Shown here: positions 27,078-35,515 of the stretch, one piece after another
Position numbering within the stretch: the first letter of the stretch is position 1
Layout: the number at the start of each line of letters is the position of its first letter
Source: Pseudomonas sp. RSB 5.4
GTDB taxonomy: Bacteria > Pseudomonadota > Gammaproteobacteria > Pseudomonadales > Pseudomonadaceae
Reading direction: 5' to 3'
DNA: 64,000 bases
Assembly (NCBI RefSeq): GCF_037126175.1
Contig: NZ_CP146986.1
Location: 5,952,501-6,016,500, forward strand
The notes under the pieces: generated by a model
The model's input: the letters and a program-made list of their open reading frames with translations, nothing else
Told to the model about the DNA's origin: nothing
Databases searched by the model: none
Program-made: the position numbers and the translations under genes

Positions 27078-28108
27078 GCTTGCACCTCGGCGATGGCAGG
27101 TTCGGCGTCGATGTTTTCCTCTTCGTCGTCGCCGTACTCGGTGTTGAAACCCTGCGCGTCCAGGCCTTGTTCACGCAGATGGCGCACCAGCACGCCGATC
27201 GAACCGTGGGTCACCATCACGCGCTCGGCGCCGGTCTGTTCAATGGCCCAGAGCAGGCCCGGCCAGTCGGCGTGGTCCGACAGCACAAAGCCGCGATCCA
27301 CCCCACGACGCCGACGGGTGCCGCGCAGGCGCATCCAGCCGCTGGCGAAGGCATCACTGAAATCACCGAAACGGCGCATCCAGGTGCTGCCACCGGCCGA
27401 GGGCGGGGCGATCACCAGCGCCTGACGCATGATCGGGTCGGACTTTTTGATGTCGCCGGCGTAGATCGTCGGCGGCAGGTACACGCCGGCCTCGCGGTAG
27501 ACCCGATTCAGCGGCTCGACCGCGCCGTGGCTGAGGATCGGGCCGAGGCTGGCGTCGATGCCGTGCAGAATCCGCTGGGCTTTGCCGAACGAATAACAGA
27601 GCAGCACACTGGCCTTGCCCGCGGCGATGTTCGCCTGCCACCACTGATTGATCTCGCTGAACACCTGCGCCTGCGGCTGCCAGCGGTAGATCGGCAGGCC
27701 GAACGTCGATTCGGTGATGAAGGTGTGGCAGCGCACCGGTTCGAACGGCGCGCAGGTGCCATCGGGTTCGATCTTGTAATCCCCCGACGCGACCCAGACT
27801 TCACCGCCGTATTCCAGACGTACCTGAGCCGAACCGAGCACATGCCCGGCGGGATGGAAACTCAAGGTCACCCCGTGGTGGGTCAACCGCTGGCCGTAGG
27901 CGAGGGTTTGCAGGTTGATGTCCTGACCCAGACGCGCACGCAGAATCCCTTCGCTGGCGCTGCTGGCAAGGTAGTGCTGATTGCCGTTACGGGCGTGATC
28001 GCCGTGGGCATGGGTGATCACCGAGCGCTCGACCGGGCGCCACGGGTCAATGTAGAAGTCCCCGGCCGGGCAATACAAACCTTCGGGGCGGGCGATAACA
28101 AGGTCCAT
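27074..28108 (-). CDS. Ligase-associated MBL-fold DNA exonuclease
   Basis: The 344-residue metallo-beta-lactamase/beta-CASP protein has HAHGDHA (about 34-40), HPAGHVLGSAQV, SGDYK and the C-terminal SDHADW. These supply the two-metal site. It belongs to the SNM1/Artemis-like exonucleases encoded with ATP-dependent ligase, Lhr helicase and PdeM. The acidic tail (GDDEEENIDAEP) is not part of the catalytic core. It is first in this two-gene unit and lies behind a REP pair. Confidence 0.93.
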   Translation of the reverse strand: MDLVIARPEGLYCPAGDFYIDPWRPVERSVITHAHGDHARNGNQHYLASSASEGILRARLGQDINLQTLAYGQRLTHHGVTLSFHPAGHVLGSAQVRLEYGGEVWVASGDYKIEPDGTCAPFEPVRCHTFITESTFGLPIYRWQPQAQVFSEINQWWQANIAAGKASVLLCYSFGKAQRILHGIDASLGPILSHGAVEPLNRVYREAGVYLPPTIYAGDIKKSDPIMRQALVIAPPSAGGSTWMRRFGDFSDAFASGWMRLRGTRRRRGVDRGFVLSDHADWPGLLWAIEQTGAERVMVTHGSIGVLVRHLREQGLDAQGFNTEYGDDEEENIDAEPAIAEVQA

Positions 28109-28197
28109 GTCGTTACCAGAATGGAGGGCTTGTTAGCTAAGAGGTTGGCGCGAGTCCGGAAGTTCTATCGATTATTTCCCAGGCGATGCAAAACCAA

Positions 28198-28286
28198 TGT
28201 GGGAGCGGGCTTGCTCGCGAATGCAGTGTGTCAGGCAATACAAAATCGCCTGACACGACGCCTTCGCGAGCAAGCCCGCTCCCACA
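28198..28286. repeat. REP pair
   Basis: TGTGGGAGCGGGCTTGCTCG and its complement, with an inner TGTGTCAGGC/GCCTGACAC stem. Lies between quiP and the exonuclease gene. Confidence 0.93.
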
Positions 28287-28300
28287 GGGAGGGATTGCGT

Positions 28301-30748
28301 TTATTTGCTCGGGGTGAGGGTCAAACGCGTCTTGCCATACACCCGGTCAAAGTTCTGCGGCTGCATCGGCAAGCCGATGTACTGGCCCTTGAGCCAGGCG
28401 TCGATGCCATTGAGGTAGTTCGGGCTGGCCGGGTTGCCGGACTGGCCGGTGCCGTTCTGGCCCATCAGCGGCTCGCTCTGGCTGAAGTCGACGATGAAAC
28501 GCATCGACGGCGCTCGCGTGGTGTTGAAGTCCTTACCCCAGGCAAACGCCGCGGTATTGAGCGTGGTGTGATCGCCGCCGGCTGCCAGCGGCCCGCGAAC
28601 GGTCTGGCCGTTGGCGTTTTTCCACGTGTAGCCATGCAGTTTGCCCCACTGCCAAGCCTTGTGATCGCCACCCAACTGGCTGTCGCCAGCGTTGATCGCG
28701 GCCGCCAGACTGCGCGCCAGAATCTGTGCCTTGTCTTCTTTTTGCGGTGTGCGGATGTCATCCCAGAACGGGCTGTCTTCACGCCCCAGCAGGTGATCGG
28801 CCTGCGCCGAATAGGACAAGTCGCCATTGGCGATAAAGGCTTTCCACGCCGGGCTGGACTCGGGGCCAAGTTCGTCGAGGAAGATCTGCTTCATGCTTTC
28901 TTGCAGAAACAACTCGTAGATCGCCGCATCCGCCGACGTCGGGCTGAGCTTGCCGTCGAACGCCATCAATCGGGTCAAGGCCTCGCGAGCCTTGCTGCGA
29001 TCGGCTTCCGGCAGGGCGTCAATCGCCTGTTTCAGCGGCTGTTTCATGCCCGGCGCTTCGAACATTTTTTTCAGCTTGGCGGCAAACGTCGTGGTCTGGT
29101 CGTACTGCATGGCGATCACGCTGCGACCGTCCTGTTTGCCACTGCCGGCCAGTTCCGCCAGACGTTCGCCGCGCTCCGGCGCCGCCCAGGAGTTGGACAG
29201 TTGCATGCCGTAGCCATGGGGAATGACGCGCTGGTTGGCGGTGCCGAGCCAGCCCTGGGTCGGATCCTGATCGTACGGGTGCAGCATCGGGTCGGCGTAA
29301 CCGTCCCAGTCGTAGCGACCTTCCCAGCCCGGCGATGGCAGCAGGCCTTCGCCTTCACGACGGTTGGGGAAACGCCCGGTGACTTGCCAGCCGATGTTGC
29401 TGGCGTCGGCGAACACCATGTTCAGGGCGATGGCGCGGATCTCGCGACTGGCGTCCGAGGCGCGTTCAACGTTCTGTGCGCGGGTCAGGTCAAAAAACGC
29501 GTCCAGCGATTTGTCGTCGGTGAAGCTCGGTGTTTGCAGGGCCAGGCCAAAACCGTTGCCTTGTGCTGCCTGGGCACTGTTGAGCAGCGCGCCGTGGCGG
29601 GTTTCGTACACCGCTTCGCGAATCGGCCGCTGGCCTTTGACGAAATAGGTTTCGTTGCGCACGCCCAGCGGTTGCCACTTGCCGTTGACCTCATAGGTCA
29701 GGCTGTTGCCCTGACGGCGGATCTTTTCCAGGAACAGGTCCTGGTTGTCGCCGAGCACGCTGGTGGCGCTCCACGCGACTTTGCCGTTGAAACCGCCGAG
29801 GATCATCGGCAGACCGGCGACGGTGACACCGGCAGCCTGATATTTCGGCGCGCGGATCTGCACGAAGCTCCACAGCGACGGTGCCGCCAGTGGGCCATGG
29901 CTGTCGCTGGCCAGAATGCTCTTGCCGCTGCGGCTGCGTTGCGGGGCGATCGCCCAGTTGTTCGACGTGCTGGCGCCCAGCAGATTCATCGCTGCCAATT
30001 GCTGGCTGGCATTGCTCAGCTCGGTGAGACCGGGGATCTGCCCGTTGAGCTTGAGGCCTTGCAGCTTGTCGGCCTCGGCCAGTGGCAGATTTTCATCGGG
30101 TGCGGACGGGGTCAGCCAGGCGAGTTTGTCGCTGGTCACGGTTTGCGCCAGCATCAGGGACGAGATCTCTTCCGGCAGGTTGGCCGACTGGCTGAAGTTC
30201 AGCAGCGCGAAGATCAGCGCCGAATCTTCCGGTTTCCAGTATTCCGGCTTGTAGCCACTGGAGGCGAGATCGCCCGGCAACTTGTCGGCGTAGCGGAACA
30301 GGTAGGCGTTGACGCCCCGCGCATAGACTTCAAAGAAGCGCTGGAGCCGTGGCGACGAAGCCTTGTAAAGCTCGGCGGCGCTTTTCTTCAGGTTGACCGC
30401 ACGCATGTAGCGGTCGGCGTCGAGCATCGACGGCCCGGACATTTCCGCCAGACGTCCCTGAGCCAGCAGGCGCAGGGTGACCATCTGGTTGATGCGGTCG
30501 CTGGCATGAACATAGCCGAGACTGAACAGTGCGTCGTGGAAACTGTTGCTCTCGATCAGCGGCATGCCCTGGGCATTGCGTCGCACCGAAACGTTCTGCG
30601 CCAGGCCCTTGAGCGGTTGCACGCCGGAGGTGGGCGGGAGGGTGTCCTGAGCGTTCCAGGTCTGGCAACCGGACAGGCTCAAGACACCGGTCACTGCTGC
30701 GGCAACGCCGAACCGGGGAAGAAAATGTGTAAGGGCTGGCGAGGCCAT
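28301..30748 (-). CDS. quiP: QuiP-like penicillin-acylase-family hydrolase (acyl-homoserine-lactone acylase)
   Basis: The 815-residue Ntn hydrolase precursor would be cleaved before Ser262 in [10 protein letters not shown], giving the N-terminal serine nucleophile of the beta subunit. The signal sequence ends LSLSG-C (about residue 28), so the product may be a lipoprotein. Position next to a glutathione transferase gene matches quiP/PA1032 of P. aeruginosa as I recall it; that enzyme degrades long-chain acyl-homoserine lactones. The ATG at 30748 has AGGAG six bases upstream; a longer frame adds 49 unlikely residues. True substrate could be another acylated amide. Confidence 0.82.
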   Translation of the reverse strand: MASPALTHFLPRFGVAAAVTGVLSLSGCQTWNAQDTLPPTSGVQPLKGLAQNVSVRRNAQGMPLIESNSFHDALFSLGYVHASDRINQMVTLRLLAQGRLAEMSGPSMLDADRYMRAVNLKKSAAELYKASSPRLQRFFEVYARGVNAYLFRYADKLPGDLASSGYKPEYWKPEDSALIFALLNFSQSANLPEEISSLMLAQTVTSDKLAWLTPSAPDENLPLAEADKLQGLKLNGQIPGLTELSNASQQLAAMNLLGASTSNNWAIAPQRSRSGKSILASDSHGPLAAPSLWSFVQIRAPKYQAAGVTVAGLPMILGGFNGKVAWSATSVLGDNQDLFLEKIRRQGNSLTYEVNGKWQPLGVRNETYFVKGQRPIREAVYETRHGALLNSAQAAQGNGFGLALQTPSFTDDKSLDAFFDLTRAQNVERASDASREIRAIALNMVFADASNIGWQVTGRFPNRREGEGLLPSPGWEGRYDWDGYADPMLHPYDQDPTQGWLGTANQRVIPHGYGMQLSNSWAAPERGERLAELAGSGKQDGRSVIAMQYDQTTTFAAKLKKMFEAPGMKQPLKQAIDALPEADRSKAREALTRLMAFDGKLSPTSADAAIYELFLQESMKQIFLDELGPESSPAWKAFIANGDLSYSAQADHLLGREDSPFWDDIRTPQKEDKAQILARSLAAAINAGDSQLGGDHKAWQWGKLHGYTWKNANGQTVRGPLAAGGDHTTLNTAAFAWGKDFNTTRAPSMRFIVDFSQSEPLMGQNGTGQSGNPASPNYLNGIDAWLKGQYIGLPMQPQNFDRVYGKTRLTLTPSK

Positions 30749-30864
30749 GGCAAAGCTCCTGCGGGGGTGTAGAGGCTGGGGGCGCAATAAAGCCGCTACG
30801 TTAGTGAGCAGGAGGTGGCCGCGCAAGCGGGGGTAGGGGTTATTTGTGTATTTCTGTCGAATGG

Positions 30865-30941
30865 AAAAGATCGCAGCCTGCGGTAACTCCTGCATTGGAT
30901 TGAGTACACCCTGCAGGAGCTGCCGAAGGCGGCGATCTTTT
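30865..30941. repeat. Palindromic repeat (GATCGCAGCCTGCGG family), imperfect
   Basis: AAAAGATCGCAGCCTGCGGT faces ...GCCGAAGGCGGCGATCTTTT with mismatches, and the inner CTCCTGCA/TGCAGGAG pairs. Same family as 15811-15888. It lies between the glutathione transferase and quiP and can end the former's transcript. Confidence 0.8.
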
Positions 30942-30950
30942 GCGCTTCAA

Positions 30951-31595
30951 TCAGGCTTTCGGCGGGTTGATCTGCTGCACCAAGGCATACGCCTGCACCG
31001 TCGCCGGACGCTCCTTGATCCGGTTGAACCAGCGCAACACGTGCGGGAAGTCTTCAAGGTTCTGACTCTGCCACTTGTGCGAGACGATCCACGGGTAGAT
31101 CGCCATGTCGGCGATGCTGTATTCGCTGCCGGCGACGAATTCGTGATCGGCCAGTTGCTTGTTCAACACGCCGTAGAGGCGCGCGGTTTCGTCGATGTAG
31201 CGTTTGATCGCGTAGGGGATTTTTTCCGCGGCGAACTGGCTGAAGTGATGATTCTGCCCGGCCATCGGCCCCAGGCCGCCCATCTGCCAAAACAACCATT
31301 GCAACGCGGTTTGCCGGCCGCGCAGGTCTTTGGGCAGGAATTTGCCGGTCTTCTCCGCCAGATACAGCAGGATCGCTCCGGACTCGAACAGCGACAGCGG
31401 CTCACCGCCATCGGCCGGTTCGTGGTCGACGATCGCCGGAATCCGATTGTTCGGCGCGATCTTCAGAAAGTGTGGCTGAAACTGCTCGCCTTGGCTGATG
31501 TTGATCGGATGCACCTTGTAAGGCAGGCCAGCCTCCTCGAGGAACAGCGAAATTTTGTGGCCGTTGGGGGTGGTCCAGTAATACAGATCGATCAT
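30951..31595 (-). CDS. Glutathione S-transferase (YghU/YfcG-like)
   Basis: The 214-residue protein has a thioredoxin-like N-terminal domain starting MIDLYYWTTPNGHKI, with NRIPAIVD and FESGAILLYLAEK for glutathione binding, then a helical domain (IADMAIYPWI). The TTPNG active region resembles the Nu-class YghU/YfcG proteins, which act as disulfide-bond reductases. GGAG stands 6 bases before the chosen ATG at 31595; a longer frame upstream lacks support. Confidence 0.92.
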   Translation of the reverse strand: MIDLYYWTTPNGHKISLFLEEAGLPYKVHPINISQGEQFQPHFLKIAPNNRIPAIVDHEPADGGEPLSLFESGAILLYLAEKTGKFLPKDLRGRQTALQWLFWQMGGLGPMAGQNHHFSQFAAEKIPYAIKRYIDETARLYGVLNKQLADHEFVAGSEYSIADMAIYPWIVSHKWQSQNLEDFPHVLRWFNRIKERPATVQAYALVQQINPPKA

Positions 31596-31714
31596 TGCAA
31601 ACTCCAGATCAACAATTGGCTTGGTTGCGTAGAGCAAACGCCGGCAGCAGGTGGTCCCGTGTGTTCGATAGCTTGCTTAATAATTGCAGGTGATGCTGAA
31701 CTGCGGAAAATTCA

Positions 31715-32296
31715 ATGACCCCCGTGAGAAAAATCGCCATGGAGCTGAAGGCCAACGCGGCACTGATCATCATCGACCAGCAACAAGGCATTCTGGAGCC
31801 GCGCCTGGGGCGGCGGAATAATCCGCAGGCCGAAGAACGCATGCTCGACTTGCTGGGGGCATGGCGCAGCCGCGGGCGACCGGTGATTCATGTGCAGCAT
31901 CTGTCGCATTCGCCGGATTCGGTGTTCTGGCCCGCACAACCGGGGGTGGAGTTTCAGCCACGGTTTGCGCCGCAGCAAGGCGAGTGGCTGATCCAGAAAC
32001 GCGTGCCGGATGCGTTTTGTGCCACAGGGCTGGAAGCGCAGTTGCGTGAGGCGGGGATCGGGCAATTGATCATTGTTGGCGTGGCCACCAACAATTCGGT
32101 GGAATCCACGGCGCGCACCGCGGGCAATCTGGGGTTTGAGGCGTGGGTGGCGGAGGATGCGTGTTTCACCTTCGACAAGGCCGATTACTTCGGCACACCG
32201 CGCTCAGCCGAAGAGGTGCACGGGATGTCGCTGGGGAATTTGCAGGGGGAGTATGCGACGGTGGTCAGTGCGAAGCAGATTCTGGCGGCTGTCTGA
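31715..32296 (+). CDS. Isochorismatase-like cysteine hydrolase homologue, nucleophile Cys replaced by Ser
   Basis: The 193-residue protein has the isochorismatase fold with Asp at about 21 (IIDQQQG) and Lys at about 95 (LIQKRVPDAF). Where active members have T-N-x-C-V, it has T-N-N-S-V, with Ser128 at the catalytic position. This TNNSVE pattern occurs in a known subfamily, so it is not necessarily a dead gene. The ATG at 31715 is used, although one at 31739 is possible; neither has a strong Shine-Dalgarno. Its last 30 codons are the source of the tandem repeat that follows. Confidence 0.82.
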   Translation: MTPVRKIAMELKANAALIIIDQQQGILEPRLGRRNNPQAEERMLDLLGAWRSRGRPVIHVQHLSHSPDSVFWPAQPGVEFQPRFAPQQGEWLIQKRVPDAFCATGLEAQLREAGIGQLIIVGVATNNSVESTARTAGNLGFEAWVAEDACFTFDKADYFGTPRSAEEVHGMSLGNLQGEYATVVSAKQILAAV

Positions 32297-32754
32297 ACAG
32301 TTTGGAGTGAATGTGCCGGCCCTTTCGCGAGCAAGCCCGCTCCCACAGTCGACTGCGTTCAGTCAGCAGGAATGCGGTCGAATGTGGGAGCCGAAGAGGT
32401 GCACGGGATGTCGCTGGGGAATTTGCAGGGGGAGTATGCGACGGTGGTCAGTGCGAAGCAGATTCTGGCGGCTGTCTGAACAGTTTGGGGTGAATGTGCC
32501 GGCCCTTTCGCGAGCAAGCCCGCTCCCACATTCGACTGCGTCCAGTCAGCAGGAATGCGGTCGAATGTGGGAGCCGAAGAGGTGCACGGGATGTCGCTGG
32601 GGAATTTGCAGGGGGAGTATGCGACGGTGGTCAGGACGAAGCAGATTCTGGCGGCTGACTGAACAGTTTGGGGTGAATGTGCCGGCCCTTTCGCGAGCAA
32701 GCCCGCTCCCACATTCGACTGCGTTCAGTCAGTAGGAATGCGGTCGAATGTGGG
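32206..32754. repeat. 183-bp tandem repeat, three copies (gene 3-prime end plus REP)
   Basis: Units at 32206-32388, 32389-32571 and 32572-32754 have an exact period of 183 bp. Each holds the last 91 bases of the hydrolase gene including its stop, then a spacer, one REP and a short tail. The copies differ at only a few bases (e.g. CAGTGCGAAG against CAGGACGAAG). The junction GGGAGCCGAAG joins the REP start (GGGAGCGG) to the in-gene CAGCCGAAG through an AGC(C)G microhomology. The region 32297-32810 contains no further supported gene. Confidence 0.95.
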
Positions 32755-32776
32755 AGCGGGCTTGCTCGCGAAGGCG
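32750..32776. repeat. REP closing the tandem array
   Basis: GTGGGAGCGGGCTTGCTCGC follows the third repeat unit. With the inverted REP inside unit 3 (about 32689-32714) it forms the normal REP pair, which shows the original arrangement before triplication. Confidence 0.88.
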
Positions 32777-32810
32777 GCTTGTCAGGCGAAGAAGGACTTC
32801 ACCTGAAACA

Positions 32811-33014
32811 TCAAGCGCCGTGGCACTTCTTGAATTTCTTGCCGTTGCCGCACGGGCAAGGGTCGTTGCGGCCGACGTCTTTCAGGGCGTTGCGCACCGG
32901 TTCCTGGTGGGCGTGGCCGCAGTTCGGGCCGTGGACATGGCCATGGTCGTGATCGTGATGATGGTCATGATCGTGGTTGCAGTCAGGGCCATGGACGTGA
33001 GGTTGCTGAGTCAT
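32811..33014 (-). CDS. Small SEC-C motif protein with His-rich N-terminus
   Basis: The 67-residue protein ends in the SEC-C zinc motif [17 protein letters not shown]. Its first half is packed with histidine and cysteine ([23 protein letters not shown]), including a duplicated HVHGP-x-C-x-H. It looks able to bind several metal ions. The ATG at 33014 overlaps the stop of the LEA-like gene by 4 bases, so the pair is coupled. Role in metal storage or delivery is a guess. Confidence 0.8.
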   Translation of the reverse strand: MTQQPHVHGPDCNHDHDHHHDHDHGHVHGPNCGHAHQEPVRNALKDVGRNDPCPCGNGKKFKKCHGA

Positions 33015-33505
33015 CGGTTGTGCTCCGGAATTAAATCGGCCGGGATTATCACGCCATTGCGCTCCAGGTGCACGTAGTGAGCGATGAATAAACCGGTTTC
33101 CATCTCGCCCTGCAGTTGATAAGGCACCTGCTGGTGCGGACTCTTGAGCATTTTCACCACGTCCTTCACTCGTGGCCACAGGTTGGTGCGGATCGGTATC
33201 CGGTAGAACGCGCTGCTTTTGGGGGGCACGGTGATCCAGTGTTCATGCTCGCCTTCGGCCAGCAGCAGATCCGCCAGATGAATGCGATATTCCATACCGC
33301 GCACGGTCAGGTCGCTGTCGTTGGGGTTGTCGATACGAAAGTGCAGGATGAATTTTTGTTCGAGCAATTTGGCCCGCACCACCTCGACTTTCACCAGGTG
33401 CACGGCGGGGTCGAGGGAGTCGTCGCTGAACCACGAGGCGCAACCGCCGAGGTTCAGCAACAGCATCAACGTGAAGAACTGGAATGTGCGCCAACGACCG
33501 AGCAT
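33011..33505 (-). CDS. LEA type 2 (WHy-domain) lipoprotein
   Basis: The 164-residue protein has a lipobox LNLGG-C (about residue 22). The rest is a beta-sandwich of the LEA14/WHy type ([30 protein letters not shown]). Such proteins are linked to desiccation stress in plants; in bacteria they are envelope lipoproteins of unclear role. Coupled to the SEC-C gene downstream. Confidence 0.87.
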   Translation of the reverse strand: MLGRWRTFQFFTLMLLLNLGGCASWFSDDSLDPAVHLVKVEVVRAKLLEQKFILHFRIDNPNDSDLTVRGMEYRIHLADLLLAEGEHEHWITVPPKSSAFYRIPIRTNLWPRVKDVVKMLKSPHQQVPYQLQGEMETGLFIAHYVHLERNGVIIPADLIPEHNR

Positions 33506-33553
33506 GGTTGAACTCCCTTTGCAGCCAGTCTAGACGCTAAAAAAATTGCAGGC

Positions 33554-34030
33554 CTATGCGCCGAAATACCCTGCACAGCACTTCTTGAACTTCTGCCCGC
33601 TTGCGCACGGGCAACTGTCATTGCGCCCCAGCTTCAACTGCACGGTCGGGTCGATGAAGTACCAGCGCCCGCTGTTTTGCACGAAAGATGAGCGCTCGCG
33701 GTGGCTGTGTTCGCCCTGGCTGTCGTGCCAGCGCGCGGTAAAGGTGACAAAGGCGTGCTCGGGCTGGCCGCCGAACACTTCCGAGCTTTCGACCTCAAGA
33801 CCGAGCCAGGTGCTTTGCGCGCTCCAGGCACTGATCGACTGGCGATCCAGACCCGCCTGCTGGGCGGGCAAGGTGGTGGCCACCAGATAATCGATCAGCC
33901 CCAGCACGTAGGCGCTGTAGCGCGAACGCATCAGGGCTTCGGCGCACGGCGCGGGATGGCCTTCGTGATAGTGACCGCAGCAGGCCTCCAGCAGGTTGCC
34001 GCTGCCGCACGGGCAAATGGCTGTACTCAT
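33554..34030 (-). CDS. YchJ-family protein with two SEC-C motifs
   Basis: The 158-residue protein has an N-terminal CPCGSG...CCG motif and a C-terminal [18 protein letters not shown] motif around the YchJ domain ([39 protein letters not shown]). The SEC-C motifs probably bind zinc. I use the ATG at 34030 (MSTAICPCG); a longer frame adds 28 residues without support. It starts 4 bases after the next upstream gene. Function is not established. Confidence 0.9.
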   Translation of the reverse strand: MSTAICPCGSGNLLEACCGHYHEGHPAPCAEALMRSRYSAYVLGLIDYLVATTLPAQQAGLDRQSISAWSAQSTWLGLEVESSEVFGGQPEHAFVTFTARWHDSQGEHSHRERSSFVQNSGRWYFIDPTVQLKLGRNDSCPCASGQKFKKCCAGYFGA

Positions 34031-34034
34031 TGCA

Positions 34035-34532
34035 TTACCACCAGTATTTCCCGAAGTTTTCCGGATTGGCCCAGAACCGCGAGTTGAGCCAGTCGGGGAC
34101 TTGTTTGTAGTCAAGCAGATCGTAGGTGAACAGGGTCAGTACCTGCTCGTCACGCTGAAAACGTTCGCTGGCTTGCAGCGCCAGTGAATAGAAATCGGTC
34201 TCCTGCCAGCCGCTGGCCGGCAGGTCTGCCAGCACAGCGATGCGGCTGGCATTGAGGTTGCGGATCCCGCCCAGCAGATTCAGGCCGTCACGCTTGGGCA
34301 GATGCTCCAGGCAATCGACCACCAGCGCCAGGTCGAAGCGTTGCGCCGCCAGTTCGGCAGGCAGTGCACCGGGGGCGGCGTGGGCGACGCAGCAGTCCGT
34401 GTGCGCCTCTTTGAAGGCAGTCAACGCTGGAAACTCACTGGCGCCGATCAGCAGCAAACGCGCCGGTGCATAGCGATCCAGTAAAGCGGCCAGCGCCTGT
34501 TGCGGCGTGCGCGAAGAAATGGCGACGTTCAT
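34035..34532 (-). CDS. Hypothetical protein with methyltransferase-like fold (DUF6231-type)
   Basis: The 165-residue protein shows [10 protein letters not shown] and [20 protein letters not shown], similar to class I methyltransferase strands, but the glycine-rich SAM loop is weak. The C-terminus is aromatic ([13 protein letters not shown]). It resembles a Pseudomonas-specific family of unknown function. Probably cotranscribed with ychJ (4-base gap). Confidence 0.7.
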   Translation of the reverse strand: MNVAISSRTPQQALAALLDRYAPARLLLIGASEFPALTAFKEAHTDCCVAHAAPGALPAELAAQRFDLALVVDCLEHLPKRDGLNLLGGIRNLNASRIAVLADLPASGWQETDFYSLALQASERFQRDEQVLTLFTYDLLDYKQVPDWLNSRFWANPENFGKYWW

Positions 34533-34686
34533 CGAAGCTCCTCAATCAGATCGCCAAGACTAGCGCGCCAGACGGATCCGGCCTAGACCCCGTTTTGTCG
34601 CGTATGGCAAAAGTGCCAAATCCCTGTGAACACGGTCCCAAATGACGCTGGCCTATTGCTGGCGGAGATTAAAACTCCGGTCTTTA

Positions 34687-34721
34687 CTCCGTGAATCGGT
34701 TCTAAGCCGATCCCTCAGGAG
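34687..34721 (+). promoter_or_regulatory. Leader hairpin sequestering SD of first OmpA gene
   Basis: CTCC-(G)-TGA at 34687-34694 pairs with TCA-GGAG at 34715-34721, which is the Shine-Dalgarno. Inside is a second stem, ATCGG/CCGAT. Position and spacing to the ATG (8 bases) equal those of the stronger hairpin before the paralogous gene at 35516. Translation would need the stem to open. Confidence 0.55.
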
Positions 34722-34729
34722 AAAACCAG

Positions 34730-35425
34730 ATGAGCATAGTTCGGACAGCGTTACCTTTGATTCTGCTAACCAGTGTGTTGACTGGTTGCGCAGGTTTGCA
34801 GAAAACCGACTGGCCGACCTGTGCGGCGGTCGGCGGTGTGGTCGGTGCGGGCCTCGGCGCGACGGAAAGTTCGGCGTGGGCCGGCTACGGCGCACTGTTG
34901 GTCGGCGGTACGGCAGCCGCCTATTGCTGGGTGCACGGTGATGGCGATGAAGACGGCGATGGTGTGCCGGACAGTCGCGACAAGTGCCCGCACACCCCTC
35001 GAGGCGTGCAGGTCGATGCTGACGGCTGCCCTCCACCGGCCCCTGCGCCAGTGGTAGAAGAGGCGGTCATTGTCAGGGAAGAAACCATCGTTATTCGTGA
35101 TGTGCACTTCCAGTTCGACAAAGCCACCCTGACCGGTGCCGACAAACAGGTTCTGGACAAAGTCGCCACGCGCCTGAAACAAGAGTCGTCCACGGCGCAA
35201 CTGACCGTGACCGGCCACACCGACAGCGTCGGCAGCGATGCCTACAACAAGAAACTGTCGGATCGTCGCGCGCACTCGGTGGTGGAATACCTGATTTCGC
35301 AAGGTGTGCCGCGTGCCAGCTTCGTCTCGGTATCGGGCATGGGTGAAAGCCAACCAGTGGCGGATAACAAAACCGCTGACGGTCGTGCACAGAACCGTCG
35401 TACCGAAATCAAAATCGTCCGCTAG
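34730..35425 (+). CDS. OmpA-family lipoprotein with TSP3-like calcium motif
   Basis: The 231-residue protein has a lipobox VLTG-C (about residue 20), a Gly-rich membrane-associated stretch (VGGVVGAGLGATESSAWAGYGALLVGG) and the Asp-rich block GDEDGDGVPDSRDKCP, like thrombospondin type 3 calcium repeats. The C-terminal OmpA domain (VHFQFDKATL, GHTDSVGSDAYN, LSDRRA, GRAQNRRTEI) binds peptidoglycan. It would tie the outer membrane to the wall. The next gene is its paralogue with the same layout. A hairpin at 34687-34721 covers its ribosome-binding site. Confidence 0.92.
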   Translation: MSIVRTALPLILLTSVLTGCAGLQKTDWPTCAAVGGVVGAGLGATESSAWAGYGALLVGGTAAAYCWVHGDGDEDGDGVPDSRDKCPHTPRGVQVDADGCPPPAPAPVVEEAVIVREETIVIRDVHFQFDKATLTGADKQVLDKVATRLKQESSTAQLTVTGHTDSVGSDAYNKKLSDRRAHSVVEYLISQGVPRASFVSVSGMGESQPVADNKTADGRAQNRRTEIKIVR

Positions 35426-35432
35426 CCCCTCT

Positions 35433-35463
35433 CGCATCCGCGGCTTGTGCAGTCGCGGATGCG
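35433..35463 (+). terminator. Hairpin after first OmpA gene
   Basis: A 10-bp perfect stem CGCATCCGCG / CGCGGATGCG lies 8 bases after the stop and is followed by GTCTTT. It may partly end transcription or separate the two OmpA messages. It touches the leader hairpin of the second gene. Confidence 0.6.
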
Positions 35464-35471
35464 GGTCTTTA

Positions 35472-35507
35472 CTCCTGTGTAACCGGTATGGGCCGGTGAC
35501 ACAGGAG
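35472..35507 (+). promoter_or_regulatory. Leader hairpin sequestering SD of second OmpA gene
   Basis: CTCCTGTGT at 35472-35480 pairs perfectly with ACACAGGAG at 35499-35507, where AGGAG is the Shine-Dalgarno 8 bases before the ATG. An inner ACCGG/CCGGT stem with loop TATGGG extends it, giving about 14 pairs. This is the clearest of three such leaders in a row. Confidence 0.65.
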
Positions 35508-35515
35508 CTTTCACA

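Noticed and set aside
26933..30772. 1279-codon open frame on the plus strand
   Set aside because: It lies opposite the well-supported ligase, exonuclease and quiP genes; high GC third positions keep the antisense frame open. Its translation has no recognisable domain.
32073..32735. 220-codon frame through the triplicated region
   Set aside because: It stays open only because the 183-bp unit is a multiple of three. It is off-frame from the hydrolase gene and the repeated peptide has no sense as a protein.
32206..32754. CRISPR-like array
   Set aside because: Units are 183 bp with near-identical content throughout, no distinct spacers and no cas genes; it is a tandem duplication.
34605..34618. 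Palindrome TGGCAAAAGTGCCA as a sigma-54 promoter or operator
   Set aside because: Spacing does not fit the -24/-12 elements, and no regulator is evident; could be chance.
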